The position numbers and the translations under genes are program-made. DNA of 64,000 bases. It comes from Williamsia deligens. GTDB taxonomy: Bacteria > Actinomycetota > Actinomycetes > Mycobacteriales > Mycobacteriaceae. The stretch covers positions 2,094,796 through 2,158,795 of the forward strand of contig NZ_JAMTCI010000001.1 in NCBI RefSeq assembly GCF_024171765.1, written 5' to 3'. Under the pieces are notes generated by a model. The model was given only the letters and a program-made list of their open reading frames with translations, had not been told where the DNA came from and made no database searches. Below are positions 54,199 to 62,658 of the stretch, in pieces (the first letter of the stretch is position 1; the number at the start of each line of letters is the position of its first letter).

Positions 54199-54971
54199 CC
54201 GAGGGGGACCACCAGGGGGCCGTCGGTGACGGGGTCGCGCACCACCATCGACCGCAGTCCGAACGCGCTCTCGAGCAGGTCCGGGGTGATGACGTCGTCG
54301 GGCGGTCCCTGGGCGAGCACGGCGCCGTCGCACATGACGACGATGTGATCGCTGTACCGCACAGCGAGATTCAGGTCGTGCAGGACCGTCACGACGGTCT
54401 TCCCGTGCTCGGAGCTCAGCGTCCGCACGAGGTCGAGGACGTCGATCGCATGGGCGAGGTCGAGGAAGGTGGTCGGCTCGTCGAGCAGGAGGACCTCGGT
54501 CTCCTGGGCGAGGACGAGCGCGATCCACACCCGCCGACGCTGCCCGCCCGACAGGGCGTCGACCGGACGATCTGCGAGGTCGGTGATGCCGGTGAGTTCC
54601 ATCGCCCGGTCCACCGCGGCGTCGTCCTCGGGAGATGCCTGTCGGAACCACCGCTGGTGCGGGTGGCGCCCCCGTTCGATCAGCTCGACGACGGACAGCC
54701 CCGACGGGGCGACGGGGTCCTGCGGCAGCATCCCCATCACCTGGGCGAGGTCGCGGGGGCGACGGTCGGCGATGTCGGTCCCGTCGAGCCGCACCACCCC
54801 GGCGCGCGGCCGCAGCAGCCGCGACATCGAGCGGAGCAGCGTCGACTTGCCGCACCCGTTGGGTCCCACGATGGTGGTGACGACGTCGTCGGGGATGTCG
54901 AGCGACAGCCCGTCGAGGACGACGCGGTCGTCGTAGCCGACGGTGAGGTCGTGGACGGTCAGGCGGCTCAT
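54192..54971 (-). CDS. Iron-siderophore ABC transporter ATPase (FecE/FhuC-like)
   Basis: 259-residue ATPase of the FecE type. Walker A GPNGCGKST at about residues 36-44, Q-loop in MLPQDPVAPSGLSVVELIERGRHPH, signature LSGGQRRRVWIALVLAQ near 139, Walker B VLLLDEPTTFLDLAH near 160 and switch His in VLHDLNLAVRYSDHI. Powers ferric-siderophore import by the two permeases encoded just upstream; its ATG overlaps the permease stop (ATGA). Confidence 0.94.
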   Translation of the reverse strand: MSRLTVHDLTVGYDDRVVLDGLSLDIPDDVVTTIVGPNGCGKSTLLRSMSRLLRPRAGVVRLDGTDIADRRPRDLAQVMGMLPQDPVAPSGLSVVELIERGRHPHQRWFRQASPEDDAAVDRAMELTGITDLADRPVDALSGGQRRRVWIALVLAQETEVLLLDEPTTFLDLAHAIDVLDLVRTLSSEHGKTVVTVLHDLNLAVRYSDHIVVMCDGAVLAQGPPDDVITPDLLESAFGLRSMVVRDPVTDGPLVVPLGR

Positions 54972-56062
54972 GCGGATGCCTTCCGGGACACGGCGATCAT
55001 CAGGTAGATCAGGAACGGTCCACCGATGGCGGCGGTCACCACACCGACGGCCAGTCCGCCGGGCAGCACGCTGCGGCACAGCAGATCCGCGCCGGACACG
55101 AGCACCGCGCCGAACAGCCCGGACAGCACGGGCGGCGGGGACGGTGTGCCGCCGAGTCGCTGCGCGATCTGTGGGGCGAGCAGCGCGACGAAGGCGACCG
55201 GTCCCGCTGCGGCGACGGTGAGTGCCGAGACGACGACGGCGACGAGGAGCGCGATCACCCCGACAGCGTCGGCGCGGACCCCGAGCCCGCGGGCGAGATC
55301 GTCGCCGAGCGACAGCAACGACAGGCCGCGGGCGATCGAGGCGACCACCACCAGCCCGACGACGAGGGCGCCGGCGAGGCCGGCCACCGAGGTCCACGTG
55401 GCGGCGGAGACGGATCCGACGAGCCAGCGCTGGGCGCGCGCGACGTCGTTGATCTGGGCACGGGTCAGCCCGAAGGACACGATGGCCTGGAAGACCCAGG
55501 TGAGCGCGACGCCGACCAGCACGAGACGGAACGGGTCGATGCCGCCCCGCCATGCGAGCGCGTACATGAGGACCGCCCCGAGGAGACCGCCGAGCAGCGC
55601 GGCGACCGGGAGGCCGACGCCGGACAGCCATGCGCCCCAGGTGGATCCGAACGCGATGGTGACGACCGCGGCGGCACTCGCGCCGGCGGTGATGCCGAGG
55701 ATGTCGGGGGTGGCCAGCGGGTTGCGGGCGACGGTCTGCGTGAGAGCGCCCGACAGTCCCAGGCCGAGCCCGACGAGGATCGCGAGGACCACCCGGGGAA
55801 GCCCGACGTCGAACACGACGACGTTCTCCACCCGGGTGCCCCCGCCCAGCAGGATGTGGATGACGTCGGCGGGTCCCAGCGGGAAGTCGCCGACACCGAG
55901 CCCCACCACGAGGACGGTCAGGGTGAGGACCACCGACGCGGCCGACGCGATGAGCAGACGCGGCCGGACGACGACGGCGACCGGCCCCACCCGCACCACG
56001 CGGCGGCGTCGGACCGGCGGGGTCGACGTGGGGCGGACGTCGGCGACCGCGGTGGCGGTCAC
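54968..56062 (-). CDS. FecCD-family iron-siderophore permease B
   Basis: 364 residues, about nine to ten helices. FecCD signatures: PRVVLAILVGLGLGLSGALTQTVARNPLATPDILGITAGASAAAV and LAPQIAQRLGGTPSPPPVLSGLFGAVLVSGADLLCR. The N-terminal 45 residues are basic and Pro/Val-rich. GTG 56062 overlaps the stop of permease A by four bases. Forms the heterodimeric channel with permease A. Confidence 0.93.
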   Translation of the reverse strand: MTATAVADVRPTSTPPVRRRRVVRVGPVAVVVRPRLLIASAASVVLTLTVLVVGLGVGDFPLGPADVIHILLGGGTRVENVVVFDVGLPRVVLAILVGLGLGLSGALTQTVARNPLATPDILGITAGASAAAVVTIAFGSTWGAWLSGVGLPVAALLGGLLGAVLMYALAWRGGIDPFRLVLVGVALTWVFQAIVSFGLTRAQINDVARAQRWLVGSVSAATWTSVAGLAGALVVGLVVVASIARGLSLLSLGDDLARGLGVRADAVGVIALLVAVVVSALTVAAAGPVAFVALLAPQIAQRLGGTPSPPPVLSGLFGAVLVSGADLLCRSVLPGGLAVGVVTAAIGGPFLIYLMIAVSRKASA

Positions 56063-57123
56063 ACCGACGCCAGACGACGCGAGCGGACCAGGTGGATGAG
56101 CATTGGGGCGCCGACGACGGCCAGGACGATGCCGACCTGGATCTCGCCGGGGCGGGCGACGAGCCGACCGAGGACGTCGGACACGAGCAGCAGGATGGCG
56201 CCGACGAGGGCTGAGGCCGGGACGACCCACCGGTAGTCGGACCCGACGACCGCCCGCGCGAGATGCGGCGCCACGAGGCCCAGGAAGACGATCGGCCCGC
56301 ACGCCGCCGTGGCCGCCCCGGACAGGACGGTGATCGCGAGGATGCCGACCACCCGCACCGTCGCGACGCGGGACCCGAGCGCGCGACTCATGTCCTCGCC
56401 GAGCGCCAGGACGTTGACGAAGAAGCCGCTGCCGACGGCCAGGACCAGGCCGACGACGATGAACGGCGCCGACGCTCCGATGACGTCGGCGCCGCGGCCG
56501 ACGATCGATCCGACGTTCCAGAAACGCCAGGCGTCCAGTGATGCGGTGTCGACGAGGACGATGCCCGAGGTGATGGCGAGCAGCAGGGCCGACAGTCCGG
56601 TTCCCGCCAGCACCAACGTGATCGGGGAGGCGCCGCGTGTGGCGGCGGACGCCCCGAACACCGCGGTGGCCGCGAGCAGTGCGCCGACGAGCCCGAAGCC
56701 CATGTACTCGATCGGGGTCCCGATCCCCAGGGTGTAGACGCCGATCACGACCGCGCACGCGGCGCCGGCGTTCACCCCGAGCAGTCCCGGGTCGGCGAGG
56801 GGGTTGCGGGTGTGGGCCTGGGTCAGGGCGCCGGCGGCGCCCATCGCCAGGCCGACCATGATCCCGAGAACGGTCCGGGGCACCCGGAGATCGCGGACAA
56901 TGCCGACGACGTCGCTCGAGCCCGTCCCCGACACCAGGGCGTCCCACACCTCACCGAGACCCAGCGCCCGCGACCCGAGAGCGACCGACGCCGCGGCGGC
57001 CACCAGGAGCAGTACGAGGCCCGCGGCCACCCACAGCAACGGACGGCGTCGTCGCGGCGGGACGGCCTCGGTTCGGCTCCGCGCTCGCGCGACCCCGGGC
57101 GAGGAGACGGTGGACGAGGACAT
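56059..57123 (-). CDS. FecCD-family iron-siderophore permease A
   Basis: 354 residues with the paired motif PRTVLGIMVGLAMGAAGALTQAHTRNPLADPGLLGVNAGAA and GPIVFLGLVAPHLARAVVGSDYRWVVPASALVGAILLLVSDVLGRL. First gene of the three-gene importer operon. ATG 57123 is chosen because the preceding residues lack hydrophobic character and contain the candidate iron box. The matching binding protein is probably the lipoprotein at 59277-60278. Confidence 0.92.
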   Translation of the reverse strand: MSSSTVSSPGVARARSRTEAVPPRRRRPLLWVAAGLVLLLVAAAASVALGSRALGLGEVWDALVSGTGSSDVVGIVRDLRVPRTVLGIMVGLAMGAAGALTQAHTRNPLADPGLLGVNAGAACAVVIGVYTLGIGTPIEYMGFGLVGALLAATAVFGASAATRGASPITLVLAGTGLSALLLAITSGIVLVDTASLDAWRFWNVGSIVGRGADVIGASAPFIVVGLVLAVGSGFFVNVLALGEDMSRALGSRVATVRVVGILAITVLSGAATAACGPIVFLGLVAPHLARAVVGSDYRWVVPASALVGAILLLVSDVLGRLVARPGEIQVGIVLAVVGAPMLIHLVRSRRLASV

Positions 57124-57129
57124 CAGAGG

Positions 57130-57148
57130 GAAGGATACCCTTACTTCA
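57130..57148 (-). promoter_or_regulatory. Candidate iron box upstream of the siderophore permease operon
   Basis: Read on the minus strand, TGAAGTAAGGGTATCCTTC agrees at about 12 of 19 positions with the DtxR/IdeR consensus TTAGGTTAGGCTAACCTAA, and contains the GTAAGGGTATCC core common in Mycobacteriales iron boxes. It ends seven bases before the ATG, so it would overlap the transcription start. Confidence 0.45.
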
Positions 57149-57258
57149 CGATTCGGTGACATTCGGTAACGAACCGCGGGCAAATGCGATGAAGTGGTCA
57201 GTGCGGTGTGACCCCCGACACCGCCCCCACCGATCGATCACGAGGAAGTGAGTTCGAG

Positions 57259-57660
57259 ATGTCGAGTCGTGTACTCCGCCGCGCCGCCGCCGGAACCCTG
57301 GCCGCTGCCGCCATCGCCGCCACCGCTGGTGTCGCCGCCGCTCCCGCCAACGCCGCCACACCGCCGAACCTGCGCGTCACCGGCGTCGTGTTCTGCGACA
57401 AGACCAACTTCATCCCGACGTTGGTCCGGCAGATGACCGTGACGAACACCAGCGACACCTTCACGATGCGCAACGTCACGCTGCAGGAGATCCAGGGCCA
57501 GAAGCGCTTCGCCTCGACCCTCGGGCCCGGCAAGACGCTGCAGATCCGGACCACGCAGCCGGGATGCTTCCCGTCGTCCATCAGCGGCTACGCGATCTCC
57601 GACAACCGCGAGGACCTTCTGGACAACTACGGCTACTACTTCACCCTCGACAGGCTCTGA
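57259..57660 (+). CDS. Small secreted protein of unknown function
   Basis: 133 residues from ATG 57259. Sec signal peptide with cleavage after about AAPANA, then a beta-rich domain (NLRVTGVVFCDKTNFIPTLVRQMTVTNTSDTFTMRNVTLQEIQGQKRFASTLGPGKTLQIRTTQPGCFP) with two Cys that may form one disulfide. No family recognised. It sits between two iron-uptake units, divergent from the permease operon with 135 bp between starts, so it may share the iron-responsive promoter region; that is inference. Confidence 0.72.
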   Translation: MSSRVLRRAAAGTLAAAAIAATAGVAAAPANAATPPNLRVTGVVFCDKTNFIPTLVRQMTVTNTSDTFTMRNVTLQEIQGQKRFASTLGPGKTLQIRTTQPGCFPSSISGYAISDNREDLLDNYGYYFTLDRL

Positions 57661-57678
57661 CGGGTTCAGGCCTCCAGC

Positions 57679-57738
57679 CGCTCCACATACCGAAGGACGC
57701 TCCGGATACATCCGGAGCGTCCTTTCGTATGTGGAGCG
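57679..57738. terminator. Very long hairpin between convergent genes
   Basis: A 28-bp stem: 57679-57706 pairs with 57711-57738 around loop TACA, with only two adjacent mismatches. The tip reads GACGCTCCGGA/TCCGGAGCGTC. It follows the small secreted protein gene and faces the end of fprA; suited to bidirectional termination. There is a short TTTC in the right arm but no U tract. Confidence 0.8.
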
Positions 57739-57777
57739 AGAACCCTGCAGGTGGAGCGGAACCCTGGAGGTGGAGCG
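57731..57777. repeat. Three degenerate direct repeats of about 20 bp
   Basis: GTGGAGCGAGAACCCTGCAG (57731-57750), GTGGAGCGGAACCCTGGAG (57751-57769) and GTGGAGCG (57770-57777) run head to tail just after the long hairpin and up to the fprA stop. Confidence 0.6.
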
Positions 57778-57782
57778 TCAGC

Positions 57783-59168
57783 TCAGCGCTGGACCTTGTC
57801 CGGCTCGGCGGCGGCCAGCATGTCCTCGCGCTCGACGACCTTCACGCGCTCGCGGCCCTCGGCCTCGCCCAGCTTCCGCTCGTGCTCGTCGAGGCGGTAC
57901 CAGCCGTCCCACGTGGTGAACGGGACGCTGCGGCTCTCCAGCAGGGCGACGGCGTCGTCCTCACCGGGGGAGGTGGGCTCGTTGAGGAGCCCGTCCTTCA
58001 TGTCGTTCAGGATGCACTCGACGGTCTCGTTCGCGTCGCCCTTGGTGTGGCCGATGAGACCGATCGGACCGCGCTTGACCCAGCCGGTCGTGTACAGACC
58101 GGTCAGGTGCCGGCCCTCGTCGAAGATGCGACCCGCCTCGTTGGGGATCACGCCGGCCTGCTCGTCGAACGGGATGGCGGGCAGGTTGTCCGACAGGTAG
58201 CCCACCGCGCGGTAGACCGCGCCGACCTCCCAGTCGGTGAACTTCCCGGTCGGCTTGACGTTGCCGGTGCCGTCGAGCTGGGTGCGCTCGGTGCGCAGTC
58301 CGACGACCTTGCCGTCCTCGCCGAGGATCTCCACCGGCGACTCGAAGAAGTGCAGGAACAGCTTATGCGGGCGGTCCCCCGCGTCGCGGATGGCGTAGTT
58401 CTCGATGATCGTCGCGACCTGGTCGGTGATCTTCGAACCGCGACGGGCCACGGCGGAGCCCTCGTCGTAGTCGATGTCCTCGGGGTCGACGACGACCTCG
58501 ATGGTCGGCGAGTGGTCGAGCTCCTTGAGCTCCAGCGGCGTGAACTTCGCCTGCGCCGGTCCGCGACGACCGAACACGTGCACCTCGACGGCCTTGTTCG
58601 CCTTGAGGCCCTCGTAGACGTTCGGCGGGATCTCGGTGGGCAGCAGCTCGTCGCCGGTCTTGGCCAGGACGCGGGCCACGTCGAGGGCGACGTTGCCGAC
58701 GCCGATGACCGCGACCTTCTCGGCCTCCAGCGGCCAGGTGCGGGAGAAGTCGGGGTGGCCGTCGTACCAGGCGACGAACTGCGCGGCGCCGTAGGAGCCG
58801 TCGAGGTCGACACCGGGGACGTCCATCAGACGGTCGTCGGTGGCGCCGGTGGAGAAGATGACCGCGTCGTAGAGCGACCGCAGGTCCTCGAGGGTGATGT
58901 CGGTGCCGTAGTCGACGTTGCCGAGCAGGCGGACCTGCGGCTTGTCGAGCACCTTGTGCAGCGCGGTGATGATGCCCTTGATGCGCGGGTGGTCCGGCGC
59001 GACGCCGTAGCGGATGAGGCCGAACGGTGCGGGCATCCGCTCGTACAGGTCGATGCTCACGCCACGCTCGGAGGCGGTGTCGGACTTCATCAGTGCATCG
59101 GCGGCGTAGATGCCGGCCGGTCCGGCGCCCACGATGGCGACCCGCAACGGGCGGTCCTGCGTACTCAT
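57783..59168 (-). CDS. fprA: NADPH-ferredoxin reductase FprA
   Basis: 461-residue FAD/NADPH oxidoreductase of the adrenodoxin reductase type. FAD motif VAIVGAGPAGIYAADAL at residues 10-26, RMPAPFGLIRYGVAPDHPRIKGI, NADPH motif VIGVGNVALDVARVL, HVFGRRGPAQAKFTPLELKEL and the C-terminal GWVKRGPIGLIGHTKGDANETV. Moves electrons from NADPH to ferredoxin for P450s, Fe-S assembly or iron release. Start set by MSTQDRPLRV at 59168. Its location between siderophore-transport units suggests a link to iron metabolism, as proposed for FprA of mycobacteria. Confidence 0.95.
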   Translation of the reverse strand: MSTQDRPLRVAIVGAGPAGIYAADALMKSDTASERGVSIDLYERMPAPFGLIRYGVAPDHPRIKGIITALHKVLDKPQVRLLGNVDYGTDITLEDLRSLYDAVIFSTGATDDRLMDVPGVDLDGSYGAAQFVAWYDGHPDFSRTWPLEAEKVAVIGVGNVALDVARVLAKTGDELLPTEIPPNVYEGLKANKAVEVHVFGRRGPAQAKFTPLELKELDHSPTIEVVVDPEDIDYDEGSAVARRGSKITDQVATIIENYAIRDAGDRPHKLFLHFFESPVEILGEDGKVVGLRTERTQLDGTGNVKPTGKFTDWEVGAVYRAVGYLSDNLPAIPFDEQAGVIPNEAGRIFDEGRHLTGLYTTGWVKRGPIGLIGHTKGDANETVECILNDMKDGLLNEPTSPGEDDAVALLESRSVPFTTWDGWYRLDEHERKLGEAEGRERVKVVEREDMLAAAEPDKVQR

Positions 59169-59276
59169 GACTGGTACACCTTCTTCTCGGCCGGCAGAGG
59201 CGTCAACACGATCGACCCTCCACGGTAGGCGTCCCGCGTGGACAAGTGCCAATTCCGTGAGCGGGGTAACCCGAGG

Positions 59277-60278
59277 TCAGCGGGCGAGCTGCGGGACGAG
59301 CCTGTCCAGCACGTAGGGGATCGTCAGCACGGTCGGCACCGACATCGCGCTGCCGAGGCCCTGGTCGACGTAGACGACGTCCCCGCGCTTGACGATGTCG
59401 AGGGCGGCGAACGCCGGGTTGGCCTTCAGCTTGTCCGTGGCGCCCGCGTAGTCCACGACCACCAGCTTGTCGAGACCGTTGAGCAGGGTCAGGTTCTCGT
59501 CGGAGATGGAGCCGTAGAAGCCGTCGGTGATGGCCGACTGCAGCGACGCCGGGAACTCCATGCCCAGGTTGGTCAGCATCTGTCCGCGGCCGTCCCCGGG
59601 TCCGTAGATGTAGACCCCGCCCGCCTCGGACCCGATCACGACGGCACTTGTGCGGCCGACGATCTGCGGGTTCGCCGCCTTGGCGTCGGTGAAGCGCTTC
59701 TCGGTCTCGGCGACTATGCGCGCGGTCTCGGCGGGCTTGCCGACGGCTTTGCCGACCTCGGTGGTCGCCGCCTGCCACGGCACCTGCCAGTCGTCGTACT
59801 GCTTCTCGCGCACGATCGTCCCGGCGACCTTGGCGAGGTTGTCGTACACGGGGCGGGTCACGGCGTTGTTCACCGCGACGATCAGCTGCGGGTTCGACGC
59901 GAGCACCTTGGTCACCTCGCCCGCGAGGTCGGAGGTGGCGTTGGTGAGGACCGTCGGGTTCGCGCCCTCGAGCAGGTCGGAGTTCCACGGTGTGGTCACC
60001 GAGCGGTTCGTGGGGTCGTAGAACGGCGCCATCGTCGTCGGCACGATCCCGAGCTTCAACAGGATGTCGCTGTCACCCGGACCGAGCGTCGCGATCCGCG
60101 ACGGCGTCGTGTCGATGGTGGTCGACCCGTAGTTGTGCTCGATGGTGACCGGCAGTGCGCCCTGTTCGGCGGCGGCCGAGCTCGACCCGGCGGGGGAGTC
60201 CTCGGCGGGCGCCGAGCAGGCCACGAGGCCCGTGACGAGAACGGCAGCGGCGGCTGCCGTGGCCAGGCGACGATGCAT
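59277..60278 (-). CDS. Siderophore-binding lipoprotein (FecB/FepB-like)
   Basis: 333 residues. Lipobox VTGLVAC (Cys near residue 21), then a Ser/Ala linker and a type III periplasmic-binding fold: RIATLGPGDSDILLKLGIVPTTMAPFYDPTN, NPQLIVAVNNAVTRPVYDNLAKVAGTIVRE, DGFYGSISDENLTLLNGLDKLVVVDYAG. Delivers ferric siderophore to the FecCD permeases encoded at 54968-57123. ATG 60278 has GGAGGATC upstream and an iron box 34 bp before it. Confidence 0.92.
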   Translation of the reverse strand: MHRRLATAAAAAVLVTGLVACSAPAEDSPAGSSSAAAEQGALPVTIEHNYGSTTIDTTPSRIATLGPGDSDILLKLGIVPTTMAPFYDPTNRSVTTPWNSDLLEGANPTVLTNATSDLAGEVTKVLASNPQLIVAVNNAVTRPVYDNLAKVAGTIVREKQYDDWQVPWQAATTEVGKAVGKPAETARIVAETEKRFTDAKAANPQIVGRTSAVVIGSEAGGVYIYGPGDGRGQMLTNLGMEFPASLQSAITDGFYGSISDENLTLLNGLDKLVVVDYAGATDKLKANPAFAALDIVKRGDVVYVDQGLGSAMSVPTVLTIPYVLDRLVPQLAR

Positions 60279-60311
60279 CGGGATCCTCCGTGGTCGGGTG
60301 GCGGTGCGAAG

Positions 60312-60330
60312 TGAGGTTAGGCTCCACTCA
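60312..60330 (-). promoter_or_regulatory. DtxR/IdeR-like iron box upstream of the siderophore-binding protein gene
   Basis: TGAGGTTAGGCTCCACTCA agrees at 14 of 19 positions with TTAGGTTAGGCTAACCTAA, including an uninterrupted AGGTTAGGCT. Placed 34 bp upstream of the start, as expected for iron-repressed promoters. Confidence 0.65.
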
Positions 60331-60399
60331 CTTTCCAGGGTGGCATCGAGCAGCCCGGACGGGCAAATCCGGCATCGGGGACCGTGGTGGGCGTCGACC

Positions 60400-60405
60400 T
60401 ACAAT
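60400..60405 (+). promoter_or_regulatory. -10 box of a leaderless promoter
   Basis: TACAAT lies seven bases before ATG 60413 with no ribosome-binding site between them. Confidence 0.5.
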
Positions 60406-60412
60406 CGCGGCC

Positions 60413-60901
60413 ATGACGACGACCGACGGCTCGAGGCCGGAGCCCGCCCCCGACAGCGACCCCGGATGGCGTGCGGCCTGGCCGTTCGTGATCGCTGTGG
60501 TGATCGTCGCGGTCGTCATCGGCGCGATCGTCGCGTCGCAGCTGCTCCGCCCGGCCGACGACCGCCTGCCCGACAACGCGGCCGTCCAGCACGCGATCAA
60601 CGACTACTACACGGCCAAGAACGCGCTGAACTACACCGCGTTCCGCGATGCGACGTGCAGCCGCGTGGTCGACGGTGGGTCGTTCCCCACCGACGAGGCC
60701 TTCCGCTCGAGCGCGCAGACCTCGCGGGACCGCAACGGCAAGATCATGGTCACGACGATCGCCGACATCGCCGTCAGCGGGACCACCGCGACCGCGTCGA
60801 TGACCTGGCGGTACGAGAAGACCCCGCAGCTGACGACGCAGTCGGTGCCGTTGGTCAAGGACGCCGACTCCTGGAAGGTGTGCGGGGTCGGCGCTCCCTG
60901 A
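60413..60901 (+). CDS. One-pass membrane protein with Rv0361/DUF4878-like extracytoplasmic domain
   Basis: 162 residues: short acidic cytosolic start, one membrane helix (AWPFVIAVVIVAVVIGAIVASQLL), and an NTF2-like domain (VQHAINDYYTAKNALNYTAFRDATCSRVVDGGSFPTDEAF...ATASMTWRYEKTPQLTTQSVPLVKDADSWKVCGV) with two Cys. The domain parallels the C-terminal part of the acidic protein at 22986-24353, including a Cys after the first helices and a WKVC ending, but without the long acidic arm. Function unknown. Transcribed away from the siderophore-binding protein. Confidence 0.75.
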   Translation: MTTTDGSRPEPAPDSDPGWRAAWPFVIAVVIVAVVIGAIVASQLLRPADDRLPDNAAVQHAINDYYTAKNALNYTAFRDATCSRVVDGGSFPTDEAFRSSAQTSRDRNGKIMVTTIADIAVSGTTATASMTWRYEKTPQLTTQSVPLVKDADSWKVCGVGAP

Positions 60902-60971
60902 TGCCCGTCGCGGCGCCGGCGACCGGCGCCCGATCCGCCGGTCGTCCGCGCGGTGTGGGATTCTGGGAAAC

Positions 60972-61385
60972 GTGACCTACGCAGGTGATCTGTCCGTCCA
61001 GCAGGCCTGGGATCTTCTCTCCGAGGACCCCGACGCGGTCCTCGTCGACGTGCGTACGCAGGCCGAGTGGAACTACGTCGGCATCCCCGACCTCTCCTCG
61101 CTCGGCAAGCGCACCGTCCTCGTCGAGTGGGTCGGCTTCCCCGGCGGCAGCCGCAACCCGCGGTTCGTCGAGCAGCTCCGGGAGGCCGGCGTCACCGACG
61201 ACACCACCGTGCTGTTCCTCTGCCGGTCCGGCCAGCGCTCCATCGGTGCGGCCGAGTCGGCGACCTCCGACGGTGTGGGCCGCGCCTACAACATCGCCGA
61301 GGGGTTCGAGGGCGGCCTCGACGCCGACGGCCACCGCGGAGCGGCGGGCTGGAAGGCCCAGGGGCTGCCCTGGCGCCAGTCGTGA
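60972..61385 (+). CDS. Rhodanese-like sulfurtransferase (Rv0390-like)
   Basis: 137 residues, single rhodanese domain. VLVDVRTQAEWNYVGIPDL is the CDC25/rhodanese motif, and the active-site Cys lies in VLFLCRSGQRSIGAAE. Likely carries persulfide sulfur; its stop overlaps the metZ start (GTGA), so it may supply or handle sulfide for homocysteine formation. Same pair as Rv0390-Rv0391 in M. tuberculosis by my memory. Confidence 0.92.
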   Translation: MTYAGDLSVQQAWDLLSEDPDAVLVDVRTQAEWNYVGIPDLSSLGKRTVLVEWVGFPGGSRNPRFVEQLREAGVTDDTTVLFLCRSGQRSIGAAESATSDGVGRAYNIAEGFEGGLDADGHRGAAGWKAQGLPWRQS

Positions 61386-62587
61386 TCCCGACCTGGCGCG
61401 AGCTCCCCGAGGGCGTCGCCCCCGACACCATCGGCGTCCGTGGAGGACTCATGCGGTCGGGGTTCGACGAGACCTCCGAGGCGATGTTCCTCAACTCGGG
61501 GTACGTCTACGACAGTGCCGCCGCCGCCGAACGCGCGTTCACCGGTGAGGACGAGCGGTTCGTCTACTCGCGGTACGGCAACCCGACGGTCGCGATGTTC
61601 CAGGAGCGGCTGCGGCTGCTCGAGGGCGCCGAAGCGTGCTTCGCCACCGCCAGTGGGATGGCGGCCGTGTTCGTCTCCCTCGGTGCGTTGCTCGGCGCGG
61701 GCGACCGACTCGTCGCATCGCGCAGCCTGTTCGGGTCGTGCTTCGTGGTGTGCAACGAGATCCTGCCGCGGTGGGGGGTCGAGACCGTCTTCGTCGACGG
61801 TGAGGACCTCGAGCAGTGGGAACAGGCGCTGTCGGTGCCGACCACGGCGGTGTTCTTCGAGACCCCGTCGAACCCGATGCAGTCCCTCGTCGACGTCCGC
61901 CGGGTTTCCGAACTCGCGCACGCCGCGGGTGCGAAGGTCGTGCTGGACAACGTCTTCGCGACGCCGCTGTTGCAACGCAGCCTGGACCTCGGTGCCGACG
62001 TCGTCGTCTACTCCGGCACCAAGCACATCGACGGCCAGGGCCGCGTGATGGGCGGTGCGGTGCTCGGGCCGAAGGAGTACATCGAGGAACCGGTGCAGAA
62101 GCTGATGCGGCACACCGGTCCCGCGATGAGCCCGTTCTCGGCCTGGACGCTGCTCAAGGGCCTGGAGACCCTGCGGTTGCGGGTGGAGGCGTCCGTGGCG
62201 TCGGCGCTGCGCGTAGCGCAGTTCCTGGAGGACGACCCCCGGGTGAAGTGGGTGAAGTACCCGTTCCTGCAGTCACATCCGCAGTACGAGCTGGCCACCT
62301 CACAGATGTCGGGAGGTGGCACCGTGGTCACCTTCGAACTGAACGACCGCGACGACGTGTCCGGCAAGCTGCGGGCCTTCGAGGTGCTCGACGCCCTGCG
62401 CGTCATCGACATCTCCAACAACCTCGGCGACGCGAAGTCGCTGATCACCCACCCCGCGACCACCACGCACCGCGCGATGGGACCCGACGGGCGTGCCGCG
62501 ATCGGCCTGTCCGACAGCGTCGTCCGGTTGTCCGTCGGACTCGAGAGTGTCAACGACCTCCTCGGCGACCTCGACCAGGCGCTCTGA
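61382..62587 (+). CDS. metZ: O-succinylhomoserine sulfhydrylase
   Basis: 401-residue PLP enzyme of the Cys/Met metabolism family that makes homocysteine from O-succinylhomoserine and sulfide. Motifs: YSRYGNPTVAMFQERLRLLEGAEACFATASGMAA, FETPSNPMQSLVDV, the PLP Lys in VVVYSGTKHIDGQGRVMGGAVLG, and the C-terminal LGDAKSLITHPATTTHRAM and VVRLSVGLESVNDLLGDL. GTG start overlaps the rhodanese stop. Confidence 0.95.
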   Translation: MIPTWRELPEGVAPDTIGVRGGLMRSGFDETSEAMFLNSGYVYDSAAAAERAFTGEDERFVYSRYGNPTVAMFQERLRLLEGAEACFATASGMAAVFVSLGALLGAGDRLVASRSLFGSCFVVCNEILPRWGVETVFVDGEDLEQWEQALSVPTTAVFFETPSNPMQSLVDVRRVSELAHAAGAKVVLDNVFATPLLQRSLDLGADVVVYSGTKHIDGQGRVMGGAVLGPKEYIEEPVQKLMRHTGPAMSPFSAWTLLKGLETLRLRVEASVASALRVAQFLEDDPRVKWVKYPFLQSHPQYELATSQMSGGGTVVTFELNDRDDVSGKLRAFEVLDALRVIDISNNLGDAKSLITHPATTTHRAMGPDGRAAIGLSDSVVRLSVGLESVNDLLGDLDQAL

Positions 62588-62658
62588 GTCGTCGTGCGTG
62601 ACCCCGGCGCGCCCGAGTCCGGGAACGGTTCGTCCCGACCGCGCCCGCGGGTGCGCTG

